Part shown: positions 8,558-18,077 of the stretch, piece by piece
Numbering within the stretch: position 1 is the stretch's first letter
How the letters are laid out: every line of letters begins with the position of its first letter
From: Halioglobus japonicus
GTDB taxonomy: Bacteria > Pseudomonadota > Gammaproteobacteria > Pseudomonadales > Halieaceae
DNA length: 64,000 nucleotides
NCBI GenBank assembly: GCA_902705825.1
Contig: CACSIL010000052.1
Location: 237,641-301,640, forward strand
Direction: 5' to 3'
Notes under the pieces: model-generated
What the model saw: only the letters and a program-made list of their open reading frames with translations
What the model was told of the DNA's origin: nothing
Database searches by the model: none
Translations under genes and position numbers: made by a program

Positions 8558-9112
8558 ATGCTGCAATATCTCCCCAACTGCCTGACATTTTCACGGCTAC
8601 TGCTTGCCGTGCCCCTGGGTCTGCTGATCCTGCGCGAACAGTATGACTGGGCGCTGGTGATCGGGGTAGTTGCCGGCGTGACCGATGCACTGGATGGTTT
8701 CTTCGCACGGCGTCTCAACGCCCTGTCGCGTTTTGGCGCCATACTGGACCCCATTGCCGACAAAGTCCTGATAACCGTCACCTTTGTTTGCCTGGCCGCA
8801 GTCGACGTGGTGCCGTGGTATCTGAGTATCGCCGTGATCGCTCGCGACCTTATAATCGTTACAGGCGCTATCGCGTACTACACGTTCATTGGCCCGTTTG
8901 AATTCGGCGCCACCAAACTGAGCAAAAGCAATATGGCTCTACAGATCGCCTTCTGTGTGCTGGTATTGTTGTCACAAGTTCTGGATACGATACCCTCGGA
9001 ACTGACACTGGCCGGAACTGCGGCGGTGCTCTTCCTGGCCGCTGCCAGCGGTTTCGATTATGTAATGTCCTGGACAATCAAAGCCTTTCAATCACGCAAA
9101 ACCAAGGAATAA
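8558..9112 (+). CDS. CDP-alcohol phosphatidyltransferase (PgsA-like)
   Basis: 184 residues, integral membrane, about five to six helices. The family signature DxxDGxxAR(x8)GxxxDxxxD is complete: DALDGFFARRLNALSRFGAILDPIAD at about residues 43-68. Members transfer a phosphatidyl group from CDP-diacylglycerol to an alcohol; the closest resemblance is to PgsA-type phosphatidylglycerophosphate synthase. The start is an ATG 8 bases after the dehydrogenase stop, so the two genes are probably co-transcribed. EEP-family and PlsB-like genes follow, which points to a phospholipid role. Whether it is the main PgsA or a second copy cannot be judged here. Confidence 0.88.
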   Translation: MLQYLPNCLTFSRLLLAVPLGLLILREQYDWALVIGVVAGVTDALDGFFARRLNALSRFGAILDPIADKVLITVTFVCLAAVDVVPWYLSIAVIARDLIIVTGAIAYYTFIGPFEFGATKLSKSNMALQIAFCVLVLLSQVLDTIPSELTLAGTAAVLFLAAASGFDYVMSWTIKAFQSRKTKE

Positions 9113-9154
9113 CCTGGTGCCAATCAAATCCATAACTGTGTCAACGGGACGCCC

Positions 9155-9910
9155 GTGAGCACAGAAATCCACGTACTAACGTATAACATCCACAAGGGCT
9201 ACTGCACAGGTAACCGCCGTTTCGTGCTTGAATCCATGCGCGATAGAATCGCGGAGACCGGTGCTGACGTGGTCTTCCTGCAGGAAATACACGGGACCGC
9301 CATTAAAAGCGCAGCCAAACGCCGACGCTTCTCCTACCCGGATCAACCCCACTTCGAATACCTGGCAGATGAGGTCTGGCCTCACTATGCCTATGGCCGC
9401 AATGCAATCTATCGCAAAGGAGATCACGGCAATGCCATCCTGAGCATGCACCCGTTCGCCAGCTTTGAGAATATCGATGTATCGGTCTTTCCGCGCTCCA
9501 GTCGCAGCATTTTGCACGGTGTAATCGAATTGCCGGACAAGAAGACACGCCTGCATACACTCTGCGTTCACCTGGGGCTACTGGAACAGGAACGCCGCGA
9601 ACAGCTACAGGCCCTGACTGACAGGATAAACAACCACGTGCCCAGAGATGAGCCGATGATTATTGCCGGCGACTTCAACGACTGGCGGCGCCGGGCGGAA
9701 CTTCACTTGCATGATGATCTCGGCCTTGAAGAACTGTTCGTACAGATGAAAGGACGCCATGCGTTGACATTTCCGGTGTGGCGACCAATGCTGCCGGTGG
9801 ATCGCATCTACTATCGCGGCCTGCAACCTGCGCGCTGTGAGCGGCTCAGTACCGGGCCGTGGCGCGAGTTATCTGATCACGCCGCACTGTTTGGAGTGTT
9901 TAAACTATGA
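9155..9910 (+). CDS. Endonuclease/exonuclease/phosphatase (EEP) family protein
   Basis: 251 residues. EEP-fold motifs in order: LTYNIHKG near the N-terminus (Asn), FLQEIHG (catalytic Glu), AGDFNDW (Asp/Asn) and SDHAALFG (Asp-His) at the end. These bind one divalent metal and cleave phosphodiesters or phosphomonoesters. The protein resembles E. coli YbhP, which is encoded beside a cardiolipin synthase. The start is GTG 9155; no better in-frame start is close. Its stop overlaps the start of the PlsB-like gene (ATGA), so the products are probably made together. A lipid-linked substrate is an inference from context. Confidence 0.85.
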   Translation: MSTEIHVLTYNIHKGYCTGNRRFVLESMRDRIAETGADVVFLQEIHGTAIKSAAKRRRFSYPDQPHFEYLADEVWPHYAYGRNAIYRKGDHGNAILSMHPFASFENIDVSVFPRSSRSILHGVIELPDKKTRLHTLCVHLGLLEQERREQLQALTDRINNHVPRDEPMIIAGDFNDWRRRAELHLHDDLGLEELFVQMKGRHALTFPVWRPMLPVDRIYYRGLQPARCERLSTGPWRELSDHAALFGVFKL

Positions 9911-11751
9911 CACGCAGTCCTGATTCGAAAGCCAAATCCATATTGCAGGAAACAACCTTCCTGACGGAATTAGAATCAGCTGCCAACGAAAGCGGCAAAA
10001 CACTGGCGCAGGCACAGACCTACGCCCGTAAATGCCTCAAGGAAATTGAAGCCACACCGCAGGAAACCTGGCTGCGCCCGATGTCAAAACTGGCACGGTT
10101 CATTTATACACGCAGCTATGAGGCTGAACTCGACATCAACCTGGACAAGCTCGAAGAATTGCGGGCCTTGTCCAAAGACCATTTACTGCTTTTCCTGTGG
10201 TCGCATAAGTCGCACATGGACAGCTTCGTATTTCTGCTATCGCTCTACCAGAACCAGTTTCGTCCGCTACCGCTGATATTTGCCGGCATTAACATGAACT
10301 TCCTCGGCTTTGGCGCACTGGCCCGTCGTGTGGGTGCCATTTTCCTGCGCCGCACCTTCCAGGAAGACCCTGTCTACAAACTCGTTTTCCGACACTATAT
10401 TGATCACCTGATTCGCAATCGCATGCCGCTGTCGTGGTCGATCGAGGGAACCCGTTCGCGCACCGGCAAACTGTCACCGCCCAAGTTAGGGTTGCTGAAC
10501 TGGGTGGTGGAATCCTGCCATCGAGAACACACCAAAGACGTACTGCTGGTACCTGTCTCCATCGCCTTCGACCGCATCGCCGAGATCGACGATTACGTGG
10601 CGCTGCAGAGCGGGCTACCCAAACGCAAAGAGTCACTGCGATGGTTCTTTAATTACATCTTCGGCATGAAGCAGCCGTACGGCAAAGTTTATGTGCGCTA
10701 TGGCGACCCCCTGCCGCTGGAACAACCCTCCACCGAGCTGGCGGACAGCGGCCCTGTCAACGCCGGACAGCAGCAGTTTGATGTGACGCGTATGGCGCTG
10801 GAGGTCTGCACGCGCATCGAGCAGATTACCCCTATCAAATCGGCTGATGTGCTGGCCATGGTGCTGCTGGGCGCCAACAAGCGCGCCCTGACCGCCGCAG
10901 AGATGTACAGCCAGTCGGCCGGCATTGAAGAGCTTATCCGGGAACAGAAGCTGCCAACCTCCTCCGGCTTCAGCCTGAGCAACGAAGCCCAGGTCAGCGC
11001 GGCTGTTCTGGCGCTCGAAACATCCGGCGTGGTGAAGTCCTTCGACGAAGCGCAAGTGCCTGTCTACTATATTCCCGGTGAACAACGACTCGCCGCCGCC
11101 TATTACCGCAACACCATCACACATTACTTTTTACCTGCAGCGCTGGGCGAGATCGGCCTGGCCATGTGCGCACTGGATATCGATCTGCCCAGCACCGATT
11201 CGCTGCACAGCAATGTGATGAGGCTGCGCGATTTGTACAAATTCGAGTTCTTTTATAAGTCTGCCGGAGAATTCTGGGCTGACGTACTGCATGAAACAAG
11301 CAGACGTTATCCGAACTGGGATAGCGGTGATCATTCAATTCAGAAATTACTGCGCGATAAACCACCGCGCTTCGGACACGCGATTCTGCGCTCTATCACC
11401 GAGTCCTATCTGATTATGGCCGTAGCCCTGCTGGATATGGAAGACAGGCCTGTCCACGACAAAAAAGCCTTCACGCGCCAGCTGATGGCACAGGGCCAAC
11501 AAATGCTGCTGCGCCGGACTATCAGCTGTGAATCCTCTGTCTCCCAGGACCTGTTCGGCAATGGCCTGCGCCTGGCCTCACACCTGGCGCTACTGGATGG
11601 ACGCGGCAGCGAGTTGAGCAGCAAACGCACCGCTTTCGCCGAATCTGTGGTAGCGGCATTGTCGGCCATTAATTTCTTGCAGCGCACCTACGACGAGGCC
11701 TGGTTTTCCCAGCTCTCCACTGGAAAGATCGCCAATCTGTTAGGCCCCTGA
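9907..11751 (+). CDS. PlsB-like glycerol-3-phosphate acyltransferase family protein
   Basis: 614 residues, shorter than E. coli PlsB (about 800) and closer to the ~600-residue PlsB-like group. The acyltransferase block is clear: motif I HKSHMD (HxxxxD, residues 100-105), then FLRRTF, and motif III SIEGTRSRTGKL. Family members acylate glycerol-3-phosphate or a related acceptor at the inner membrane. The C-terminal ~300 residues have no motif I recognise but resemble the PlsB tail. It overlaps the EEP gene by 4 bases. The acyl donor and acceptor are not determined by the sequence. Confidence 0.85.
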   Translation: MTRSPDSKAKSILQETTFLTELESAANESGKTLAQAQTYARKCLKEIEATPQETWLRPMSKLARFIYTRSYEAELDINLDKLEELRALSKDHLLLFLWSHKSHMDSFVFLLSLYQNQFRPLPLIFAGINMNFLGFGALARRVGAIFLRRTFQEDPVYKLVFRHYIDHLIRNRMPLSWSIEGTRSRTGKLSPPKLGLLNWVVESCHREHTKDVLLVPVSIAFDRIAEIDDYVALQSGLPKRKESLRWFFNYIFGMKQPYGKVYVRYGDPLPLEQPSTELADSGPVNAGQQQFDVTRMALEVCTRIEQITPIKSADVLAMVLLGANKRALTAAEMYSQSAGIEELIREQKLPTSSGFSLSNEAQVSAAVLALETSGVVKSFDEAQVPVYYIPGEQRLAAAYYRNTITHYFLPAALGEIGLAMCALDIDLPSTDSLHSNVMRLRDLYKFEFFYKSAGEFWADVLHETSRRYPNWDSGDHSIQKLLRDKPPRFGHAILRSITESYLIMAVALLDMEDRPVHDKKAFTRQLMAQGQQMLLRRTISCESSVSQDLFGNGLRLASHLALLDGRGSELSSKRTAFAESVVAALSAINFLQRTYDEAWFSQLSTGKIANLLGP

Positions 11752-11798
11752 TTCACACTGGACGCTGCGGCGACAATCTCCCGGTGTGAACACTTGCC

Positions 11799-11840
11799 GC
11801 TATGGGTAAGACCCGCTATCTTTCCACCATAACCCATAGC
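11799..11840 (+). promoter_or_regulatory. Nested inverted repeats upstream of the acyl-CoA synthetase gene
   Basis: GCTATGGGT (11799-11807) pairs exactly with ACCCATAGC (11832-11840). The same GGGT can instead pair with ACCC at 11811-11814 (3-nt loop), and a second GCTAT at 11815-11819 competes for ATAGC. The two foldings exclude each other. A run of six A and the start codon at 11857 follow. It could be a leader structure or an operator. Confidence 0.35.
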
Positions 11841-11856
11841 AAAAAAGTGAACCGCA

Positions 11857-13665
11857 ATGAGCCTACGCGATGTTGTAACGACAATGGCAGAGACCTCTAC
11901 TCTGCTGCAAGTTGTCAAGGAAGTTAAACCCCGGCCGTCCACCACCCGCGACTGCTTCGCCGCCCGAGTTGAACGCACCACCGCCCGCTTCCCAAATCAC
12001 ACCGCTGTGATATTCGAAGGGAGAAGTCTGACCTGGCAGGAGCTCAATGCACAGGCGAATCGCTATGCTGGCGCATTGCGCACAATGGGACTGGTACGCG
12101 GTGACACAGTCAGTCTCATTATGGAAAACCGTATCGAATTTCTCGCGGCGATTATCGCCATGAACAAACTGGGCATCATCGCCGCATTGATCAACACCAA
12201 TCTCACGGGTAAACCGCTGGTGCACTGCATGAACATCACCAGTTCAAGGCTGTGCATTTTCGGCGAGGAGCAACTGGACGCGGTAGCCCAGGTGCGAACC
12301 GCACCTGAACTGAAAGGCATAGAGAGCTGGCTGTTTGTCAGCGACACGCAGACAGCGGCCTGCCCCGACTGGGCTCAGGATTTCGACGAAGAAGCCGCGG
12401 GCAAACCCTCCAGTAACCCCCCTCAAACCAGTCAGAACACGCTGGCAGATACCGCGCTCTACATCTATACCTCAGGTACAACCGGGCTGCCCAAGGCGTC
12501 CGTAATATCGAACCGGCGCTACCTGCTCGCCGCAGCCATGTCCTACAAGGGCGGCCTCAAGTGCAAGGAGAACGACTGCATTTATTTGTGCCTGCCGCTT
12601 TATCACGGCACCGGCCTGTTTCTGGGCGTGGGCGCCTCTTTTTCTACCGGCGCCGCGATGTTCATACGGCGGAAATTCTCTGGCAGCAATTTCCTCAAGG
12701 ACGTGCGGGAAAGCGGCGCGACCTGCTTCATCTATATTGGAGAGCTGTGCCGATACCTGCTGAACACACCACAACAAGCGGACGACCACTGCAGCCCGTT
12801 AATCTCCATGATGGGCAATGGTTTGCGCCCGGACGTTTGGCATGAGTTCAAATCGCGCTTCGGCATCAAACGGGTCGCCGAATTCTACGGTTCCAGTGAA
12901 GGCAACGTCGCGTTCGTCAACATGCTGAACAAGGACTGCACCGTGGGCACGACCAGTATTCCCATCGCACTGGTCAAATACGATGTAGACGCCGATGAGA
13001 TAGCCCGCGATGAAAAAGGCAATCTGATAAAAGTGGCCAGTGGTGAACCCGGTTTACTGCTCGGCAAGATCACCGAGAAAACAGCGTTTGAGGGGTATAC
13101 CAGCAAGGAAGATACGGAAAAGAAAATTCTGCGCGATGTGTTCAAGCCGGGCGACGCCTGGTTCAATACTGGCGATCTGATGAAAACAGTGGATGTGGGG
13201 TTTTCTCTCGGGCTTCCCCACTATCAATTCGTGGATCGTATTGGCGACACCTTTCGCTGGAAATCTGAAAATGTATCGACCAATGAGGTCGGCGAAATCA
13301 TCAATGGCCACCCGCAGATCGATTTCTGTAATGTCTACGGCGTGGAAATACCCAAGGCCGATGGAAAGGCCGGCATGGCCTCTCTGGTGTTAGCACCCGG
13401 TGTGGATGCTCTGGACGTGGAGAGCTTTTCCAGCTACGTCAACGAACATCTGCCCGGCTATGCCCGTCCGGTATTCCTGCGTATCCAGCGTGAGCTGGAC
13501 ACCACTGGAACATTCAAAATGGTCAAGGGTGATTTGCGCAAACAGGCCTATGACTTGAACCAGATCAGCGACCCGGTCTACGTCCTCAAACCCCGCACCG
13601 ATACCTATGTGTTACTCGACAAAGAGTACGCTGAGGTATTACGTGCAGGCAAAGCCGGCTATTGA
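11857..13665 (+). CDS. Long/very-long-chain acyl-CoA synthetase (FATP/FadD6 type)
   Basis: 602 residues. AMP-forming ligase motifs are present: [17 protein letters not shown] (P-loop A3, about residues 199-215), FYGSSEGN (A5), and FNTGDLM then [21 protein letters not shown] (A7-A8). The A8 wording is typical of the FATP/very-long-chain group. The enzyme activates fatty acids or similar carboxylates to CoA thioesters. It follows the PlsB-like gene with a 105-base gap containing inverted repeats. No strong ribosome site is visible (GTGA 9 bases upstream); an internal ATG at 11884 is an alternative start. It overlaps the convergent rhlE by 7 bases. Confidence 0.9.
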   Translation: MSLRDVVTTMAETSTLLQVVKEVKPRPSTTRDCFAARVERTTARFPNHTAVIFEGRSLTWQELNAQANRYAGALRTMGLVRGDTVSLIMENRIEFLAAIIAMNKLGIIAALINTNLTGKPLVHCMNITSSRLCIFGEEQLDAVAQVRTAPELKGIESWLFVSDTQTAACPDWAQDFDEEAAGKPSSNPPQTSQNTLADTALYIYTSGTTGLPKASVISNRRYLLAAAMSYKGGLKCKENDCIYLCLPLYHGTGLFLGVGASFSTGAAMFIRRKFSGSNFLKDVRESGATCFIYIGELCRYLLNTPQQADDHCSPLISMMGNGLRPDVWHEFKSRFGIKRVAEFYGSSEGNVAFVNMLNKDCTVGTTSIPIALVKYDVDADEIARDEKGNLIKVASGEPGLLLGKITEKTAFEGYTSKEDTEKKILRDVFKPGDAWFNTGDLMKTVDVGFSLGLPHYQFVDRIGDTFRWKSENVSTNEVGEIINGHPQIDFCNVYGVEIPKADGKAGMASLVLAPGVDALDVESFSSYVNEHLPGYARPVFLRIQRELDTTGTFKMVKGDLRKQAYDLNQISDPVYVLKPRTDTYVLLDKEYAEVLRAGKAGY

Positions 13666-15002
13666 CCGGAGCGACCGGCACCACCCCCATTACGGCGCGA
13701 TCGCTTGTGACCCTCACCGCCGCGTTTTCGCGCTGCTGGTGGACGCGTGTTACGGCCAGCCCAGCGCGGCCCCGATGCCTTGCGCGCGGGAGGCCTTCCT
13801 GACGCTCGTTTGTTGCGCAGCGGTGCACTGCCTGGCACCTCGTGATCGGGTTCAAAACCGCCGATATACTCTCGCGTTATGTGGCGCTGAATCATCTGCT
13901 CTATCGCATTGAGCTGTTTGATCTCATCTGCGCACACCAGTGAATAGGCGTGCCCTGTAGAACCGGCCCTACCGGTGCGCCCGATACGGTGCACATAGTC
14001 TTCAGGTACATTGGGCAGATCAAAGTTCACTACCTGTGGCAGTTGCTCAATATCCAGCCCGCGCGCAGCGACATCCGTTGCGACCAGCACGCGAACCTTG
14101 CCATGTTTGAATCCGGCCAGCGCACGGCTGCGCGCACCCTGGGTTTTGTCGCTGTGCATGGCCAGCGCGTGGACCCCAGCACTCACAAGATACTGTGCGA
14201 TCCGGTCAGCTCCGGCTTTGGTGCGGGTAAACACCAGAACGTGTTGCCAGTCATTCTGCGCGATAAGTTCCAGTAACAAATCGCTTTTACGTTTTTTATC
14301 CACCGGGTGCAGCCACTGCTCCACACTCTGCGCCGCTGCGTTCTCCGGTGAGACCGACACTTCCAGCGGCTTGTGCAAAATCGTTTTGGCCAGCGCTCTG
14401 ATCTCGCTGCTGAAGGTAGCCGAGAACATCAGGTTCTGTCGCTGGGGCGGCAGCAGCTTGAGAATACGCCGGATATCGTTGATGAAGCCAAGGTTGAGCA
14501 TGCGATCTGCCTCATCCAGCACCAGCACTTCCAGCGCGGACAATTCCAACGCTTGCCGCTGGCACAGGTCCAGCAGCCTTCCCGGGGTAGCAACAAGAAT
14601 GTCGGCGCCTTTGCGCATTGCGGCCATCTGCGGATCGATTTTCACTCCGCCATAAACAACGTTCGACGTGAAGGGCAGATACGCGCCATAGATGGCAGTG
14701 TTTTCTGCCACCTGTATGGCGAGCTCTCGCGTCGGGGTCAACACCAGCACACGTACCTGGCGGGTGTCAGCGGCGGTGTTTTGACGCAGACGCTGTAGTA
14801 TCGGCAGGATAAAAGCGGCCGTTTTTCCGGTACCCGTCTGGGCGGCGGCCATCAGGTCGCGCCCGGACAATATCGCAGGTATAGCGGCAGCCTGAATAGG
14901 AGAGGGTTCGCGGTAGCCTTTCTCCGCGATAGCTCGCAACAAGGGCTCGGACAGACCGAGTTGCTCAAACGTCATAGGATATCGCCGGGGTTGGCTGTTC
15001 AT
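13659..15002 (-). CDS. rhlE: DEAD-box RNA helicase, RhlE type
   Basis: 447 residues. Helicase motifs in order: Q motif ([26 protein letters not shown]), [28 protein letters not shown] and [10 protein letters not shown]. The C-terminus is a basic, low-complexity tail rich in Arg, Lys and Gly (about 395-447), as in RhlE proteins, which unwind short RNA duplexes in ribosome assembly and RNA turnover. The start at 15002 overlaps the stop of the upstream lipoprotein gene (ATGA); an ATG at 14975 (MTFEQL) is the alternative. The 3' end overlaps the convergent acyl-CoA synthetase gene by 7 bases. Confidence 0.93.
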   Translation of the reverse strand: MNSQPRRYPMTFEQLGLSEPLLRAIAEKGYREPSPIQAAAIPAILSGRDLMAAAQTGTGKTAAFILPILQRLRQNTAADTRQVRVLVLTPTRELAIQVAENTAIYGAYLPFTSNVVYGGVKIDPQMAAMRKGADILVATPGRLLDLCQRQALELSALEVLVLDEADRMLNLGFINDIRRILKLLPPQRQNLMFSATFSSEIRALAKTILHKPLEVSVSPENAAAQSVEQWLHPVDKKRKSDLLLELIAQNDWQHVLVFTRTKAGADRIAQYLVSAGVHALAMHSDKTQGARSRALAGFKHGKVRVLVATDVAARGLDIEQLPQVVNFDLPNVPEDYVHRIGRTGRAGSTGHAYSLVCADEIKQLNAIEQMIQRHITREYIGGFEPDHEVPGSAPLRNKRASGRPPARKASGPRWAGRNTRPPAARKRGGEGHKRSRRNGGGAGRSGQ

Positions 15003-15523
15003 CCCGCCGGGTCAGGAGGGAAGTCCGCGAGAATCGCCTGCGCCGCTTCCTGACGGTACTGTGCAGCTTCCGCGGTATCCGCCTGATTTCGCAGGTTTGA
15101 ATGGAACGAGGCGCGCCACACTGACTGCAACATAATTGGATCGATCATGTTCACGTACAGCGTGCCTCCGGTAATCTGCTGCGTCGCCGGGTCGAACGTG
15201 GCCACCTCATCTTTCTCCGGTGGCAGGAATTTCCACGACAAAAAGATATCAGCCTCTGCATTCACAGTGACCATCTGAAACCCTCGACGCCGCAGTTCTG
15301 CACTCAACGCCTGATTAATACGCGCGATCTGCTCGTCGGATGTCATCATGGTTGCCAGCGCATCTCTGGCGATAGGCTGAATCGCTATCTTGTGTATCTT
15401 GCTGAAGTCATAGCTGTGATTGTAGTCCGTTTTTACATGGTCATTGCCCGGCATCACGACACAGGCGCAAAGCAGCAGTGTGAGGCCTATTCCGACAATC
15501 ACCCGATAGCTGGAAAACAACAT
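14999..15523 (-). CDS. DUF4136-family lipoprotein
   Basis: 174 residues. Lipoprotein signal with lipobox LCAC (Cys at residue 21), then a DUF4136-like domain: [18 protein letters not shown], a helix-rich [10 protein letters not shown], and ADIFLSWKF. Function unknown; family members sit in the envelope. The 4-base overlap with rhlE suggests a two-gene transcript, an odd pairing for which the sequence gives no functional reason. A 125-base gap separates it from the divergent hydrolase gene. Confidence 0.83.
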   Translation of the reverse strand: MLFSSYRVIVGIGLTLLLCACVVMPGNDHVKTDYNHSYDFSKIHKIAIQPIARDALATMMTSDEQIARINQALSAELRRRGFQMVTVNAEADIFLSWKFLPPEKDEVATFDPATQQITGGTLYVNMIDPIMLQSVWRASFHSNLRNQADTAEAAQYRQEAAQAILADFPPDPAG

Positions 15524-15708
15524 ACAATCTCCTGAGCCGGTCTCCCGGTCGTTTTATAATCTGGTTTCAAAATCGGCAGCGCGCGGCGCTGACAACCGGG
15601 GTCCGCGCGCCGCTAACGCCGCCGACACGATAAACTTCTGACATCCGCTTGGATCAATGCGCGATTAAACCTATATTGTTGTTGGATGCCAACCGCTGCA
15701 AGAGAAAT

Positions 15709-17142
15709 TTGCCATTGAAAACACCTGTACATACCTCGTCTCTGCTTTTAACCCTGTGCGCAGTAGTACTGCTCTGTGGTTGCGAGGGCCCCGAGTTAAT
15801 GCCCTGGCACACTGAAATACTGGAAAACGAGTACTCCAGTGATATGGCAAACGACATTACCAGCCTGACAGATTACTTACAGTTGGAAGAAGTATTGTTT
15901 GACGAGTTAGAGCAGAAAATCTACGCGCCTTCTGCCACCGGGCCCGCCGAGGCCCTTGAACGCTACAGCAAGGGCAGCCTCGCTGACCCCCAGCAGCGAC
16001 ATCCCAACTGGAATCGCACATTCGAACTGGGCAACGACGCTCCCGAGGCCGGCGTGCTGCTGCTTCACGGTATGTCGGATTCACCCTACAGCCTGCGCGC
16101 ATTGGGAGAGACGCTGCAGCGTCGCGGTTTCTCTGTGCTGGGCCTGCGTATGCCGGGGCACGGCACCCTGCCCTCAGGGCTTCTCGACTTGCAGTGGCAG
16201 GACATGGCCGCCGTAGTAGAACTGGGCATGATGCACCTGGCGCAGCAGGCACCGGGAAAACGCCTCTACATAATCGGCTATTCCACAGGTGCCGCGCTGG
16301 CGCTGGATTACGTATTGAAGTATTCAAGCTCCGCAGAACCACAGGCCGGATTACCCCCGGTCACCCGACTGGTATTGATTTCTCCAGCCATTGGCGTCAG
16401 CCCGGCAGCAGCACTGGCAAAATGGAGTCGACGCCTTTCACAACTACCGGGGCTGGATCGACTTGCCTGGCTGGACATTGCGCCCGAGTTCGACCCCTAC
16501 AAGTACAATTCCTTTGCGACCAATGCGGGTGAGCAGGTCTATGAACTCACGCGGTCGGTGGCCAATCGATTGGCGAGTCGACCAGCGGACGCCCCGCCAC
16601 TGCCACAGATGCTTATTCTGAAATCCACTGTCGATGCGACGGTCTCCAACAATGCCGTGGTCGATCGCCTGTTGTTGAAACTGCCGCCCGAACGCGACGA
16701 ACTGGTGGTGTTTGACATCAATCGCGTCGCCTCCAATGCCAGTTTATTGATAAATGACCCCGGCCCGTTCACCACCAGAATGATAGACGATCAGCAGCTG
16801 CCATTTACCCTGACGCTGGTAACGAACTCCAGCGCCAACAGTCGCGACGTCACGGCATACACCAAACTGCCCTATGCTGCGGGCCATTCGCACACTGAAA
16901 GCCTGGAACAGGCATGGCCTGCCTCGGTGTTCTCACTCTCGCATGTCGCACTGCCCTTCCCACCCAATGATTCTCTTTATGGGAAGCAACAACCTAGCGG
17001 CGACAGGCAGATATTTCTGGGGCAGCAAGCCATGCAGGGGGAAAGGGGCGTACTTAAAATTCCCGGAGACTTCCTACTGCGGCTGCGCCACAACCCGTTC
17101 TACCAGTATATGCAAACACGTGTATTGCAGTGGTTGCAGTGA
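15709..17142 (+). CDS. Lipoprotein alpha/beta hydrolase
   Basis: About 478 residues. No ATG is available at the N-terminus. TTG codons at 15709 and 15715 follow AAGAGA and lead straight into a lipoprotein signal (lipobox LCGC, Cys about 25 residues in), so a TTG start is likely. An upstream TTG at 15649 would give an unusually long n-region. The hydrolase core starts near AGVLLLHGMSDSPYSLR (oxyanion HG), with nucleophile elbow GYSTG and a late AAGHSH that may hold the catalytic His. The fold is lipase/esterase-like; the substrate is unknown. It is predicted to be membrane-anchored in the envelope. Confidence 0.8.
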   Translation: MPLKTPVHTSSLLLTLCAVVLLCGCEGPELMPWHTEILENEYSSDMANDITSLTDYLQLEEVLFDELEQKIYAPSATGPAEALERYSKGSLADPQQRHPNWNRTFELGNDAPEAGVLLLHGMSDSPYSLRALGETLQRRGFSVLGLRMPGHGTLPSGLLDLQWQDMAAVVELGMMHLAQQAPGKRLYIIGYSTGAALALDYVLKYSSSAEPQAGLPPVTRLVLISPAIGVSPAAALAKWSRRLSQLPGLDRLAWLDIAPEFDPYKYNSFATNAGEQVYELTRSVANRLASRPADAPPLPQMLILKSTVDATVSNNAVVDRLLLKLPPERDELVVFDINRVASNASLLINDPGPFTTRMIDDQQLPFTLTLVTNSSANSRDVTAYTKLPYAAGHSHTESLEQAWPASVFSLSHVALPFPPNDSLYGKQQPSGDRQIFLGQQAMQGERGVLKIPGDFLLRLRHNPFYQYMQTRVLQWLQ

Positions 17143-17191
17143 TTGCGATGCGGCGGTGGCGATACCCGCAGTAGCTTCCACCACCGGTGTG

Positions 17192-17965
17192 TCAGGTCTC
17201 TACAAACGCACGCTCGATAACATAATGCGCGGCGTCACCGTGGCGCGACTCTTTAAACCCGCGGTTGTCCAACAGCGCACAAATATCCTTGAGCATACTG
17301 GGACTGCCGCAAATCATGAACCGATCATCCTCCACAGTGATCGGCGGCAAACCGATATCTGCGTTCAACTTCCCGCTCTGCAATAAATCGGTGAGACGTC
17401 CCGTATTTTCAAACGGCTCACGCGTCACCGTGGGGTAGTAAATCAGCTTGTCACGCACGGAGTCCCCGAGGTACTCGTGTTGCGGTAAATGCTCAGTGAT
17501 GAGATCCCGATACGCCAATTCCTCTGTGTAACGACAGCCGTGTGTCAGTATGATTTTGTCGTAGTGTTCATAGATTTCAGGGTCGCGGATAATGCTGAGA
17601 AAAGGTGCCAGCCCGGTGCCGGTAGCGATAAGGTACAGGTGCTTGCCGGGCAGCAGATTATCCTGCACTAACGTGCCGGTGGACTTGCTGTTCACCAACA
17701 GGCCATCGCCGACCTGGATCTTCTGCAGTTGGGACGTGAGCGGACCGTCGGGCACCTTGATGCTGAAGAACTCCAGCTCGTCCTCATAATTTGCGCTGGC
17801 CAGACTGTAGGCGCGCATCAACGGTTTGCCCTCCAGCTCCAGACCAATCATGGTGAAATGCCCGTTCTTGAAACGGAAACCGGCATTGCGCGTGGTCTTG
17901 AAACTGAACAGGCGGTCGGTCCAGTGATGAACCGATGTCACTTCTTCGCGCAGTATATGTGCCAT
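17192..17965 (-). CDS. fpr: Ferredoxin--NADP+ reductase
   Basis: 257 residues. It moves electrons between NADPH and ferredoxin/flavodoxin. FAD-binding RAYSLASA (RxYS), NADP-binding ATGTGLAPF and MICGSPSM are visible, and the C-terminus YVIERAFVET matches the bacterial Fpr subclass of Pseudomonas and Azotobacter. A ribosome site (GGAG) precedes the start. The divergent LysR gene across 112 bases matches the known finR-fpr arrangement of pseudomonads, where FinR activates fpr under oxidative stress. Confidence 0.94.
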   Translation of the reverse strand: MAHILREEVTSVHHWTDRLFSFKTTRNAGFRFKNGHFTMIGLELEGKPLMRAYSLASANYEDELEFFSIKVPDGPLTSQLQKIQVGDGLLVNSKSTGTLVQDNLLPGKHLYLIATGTGLAPFLSIIRDPEIYEHYDKIILTHGCRYTEELAYRDLITEHLPQHEYLGDSVRDKLIYYPTVTREPFENTGRLTDLLQSGKLNADIGLPPITVEDDRFMICGSPSMLKDICALLDNRGFKESRHGDAAHYVIERAFVET

Positions 17966-18009
17966 GGTGTACTCCTCTTACTTGATTCTGATGGTGAGAT
18001 AGTAAGATG

Positions 18010-18064
18010 TATCCACTAATTGATAAAACGGATATATTAGGTTAGTTAAATCGGTATATCCGAT
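18010..18064. promoter_or_regulatory. Probable LysR operator between fpr and finR-like gene
   Basis: ATCGG-N5-CCGAT (18050-18064) contains a T-N11-A LysR box with dyad symmetry. Further TATCC (18010-18014) and GGATA (18030-18034) half-sites lie toward fpr. On the fpr strand TTATCA-N16-TACTAT could be its promoter. The dyad ends 13 bases before the regulator start, as for autoregulated LysR genes. Confidence 0.55.
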
Positions 18065-18077
18065 ATAGGAGAGTGCC

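Noticed and set aside
13659..15002. Long open frames antisense to the RhlE gene as real genes
   Set aside because: They follow from the GC-rich codon pattern, have no ribosome sites and show no recognisable domains.
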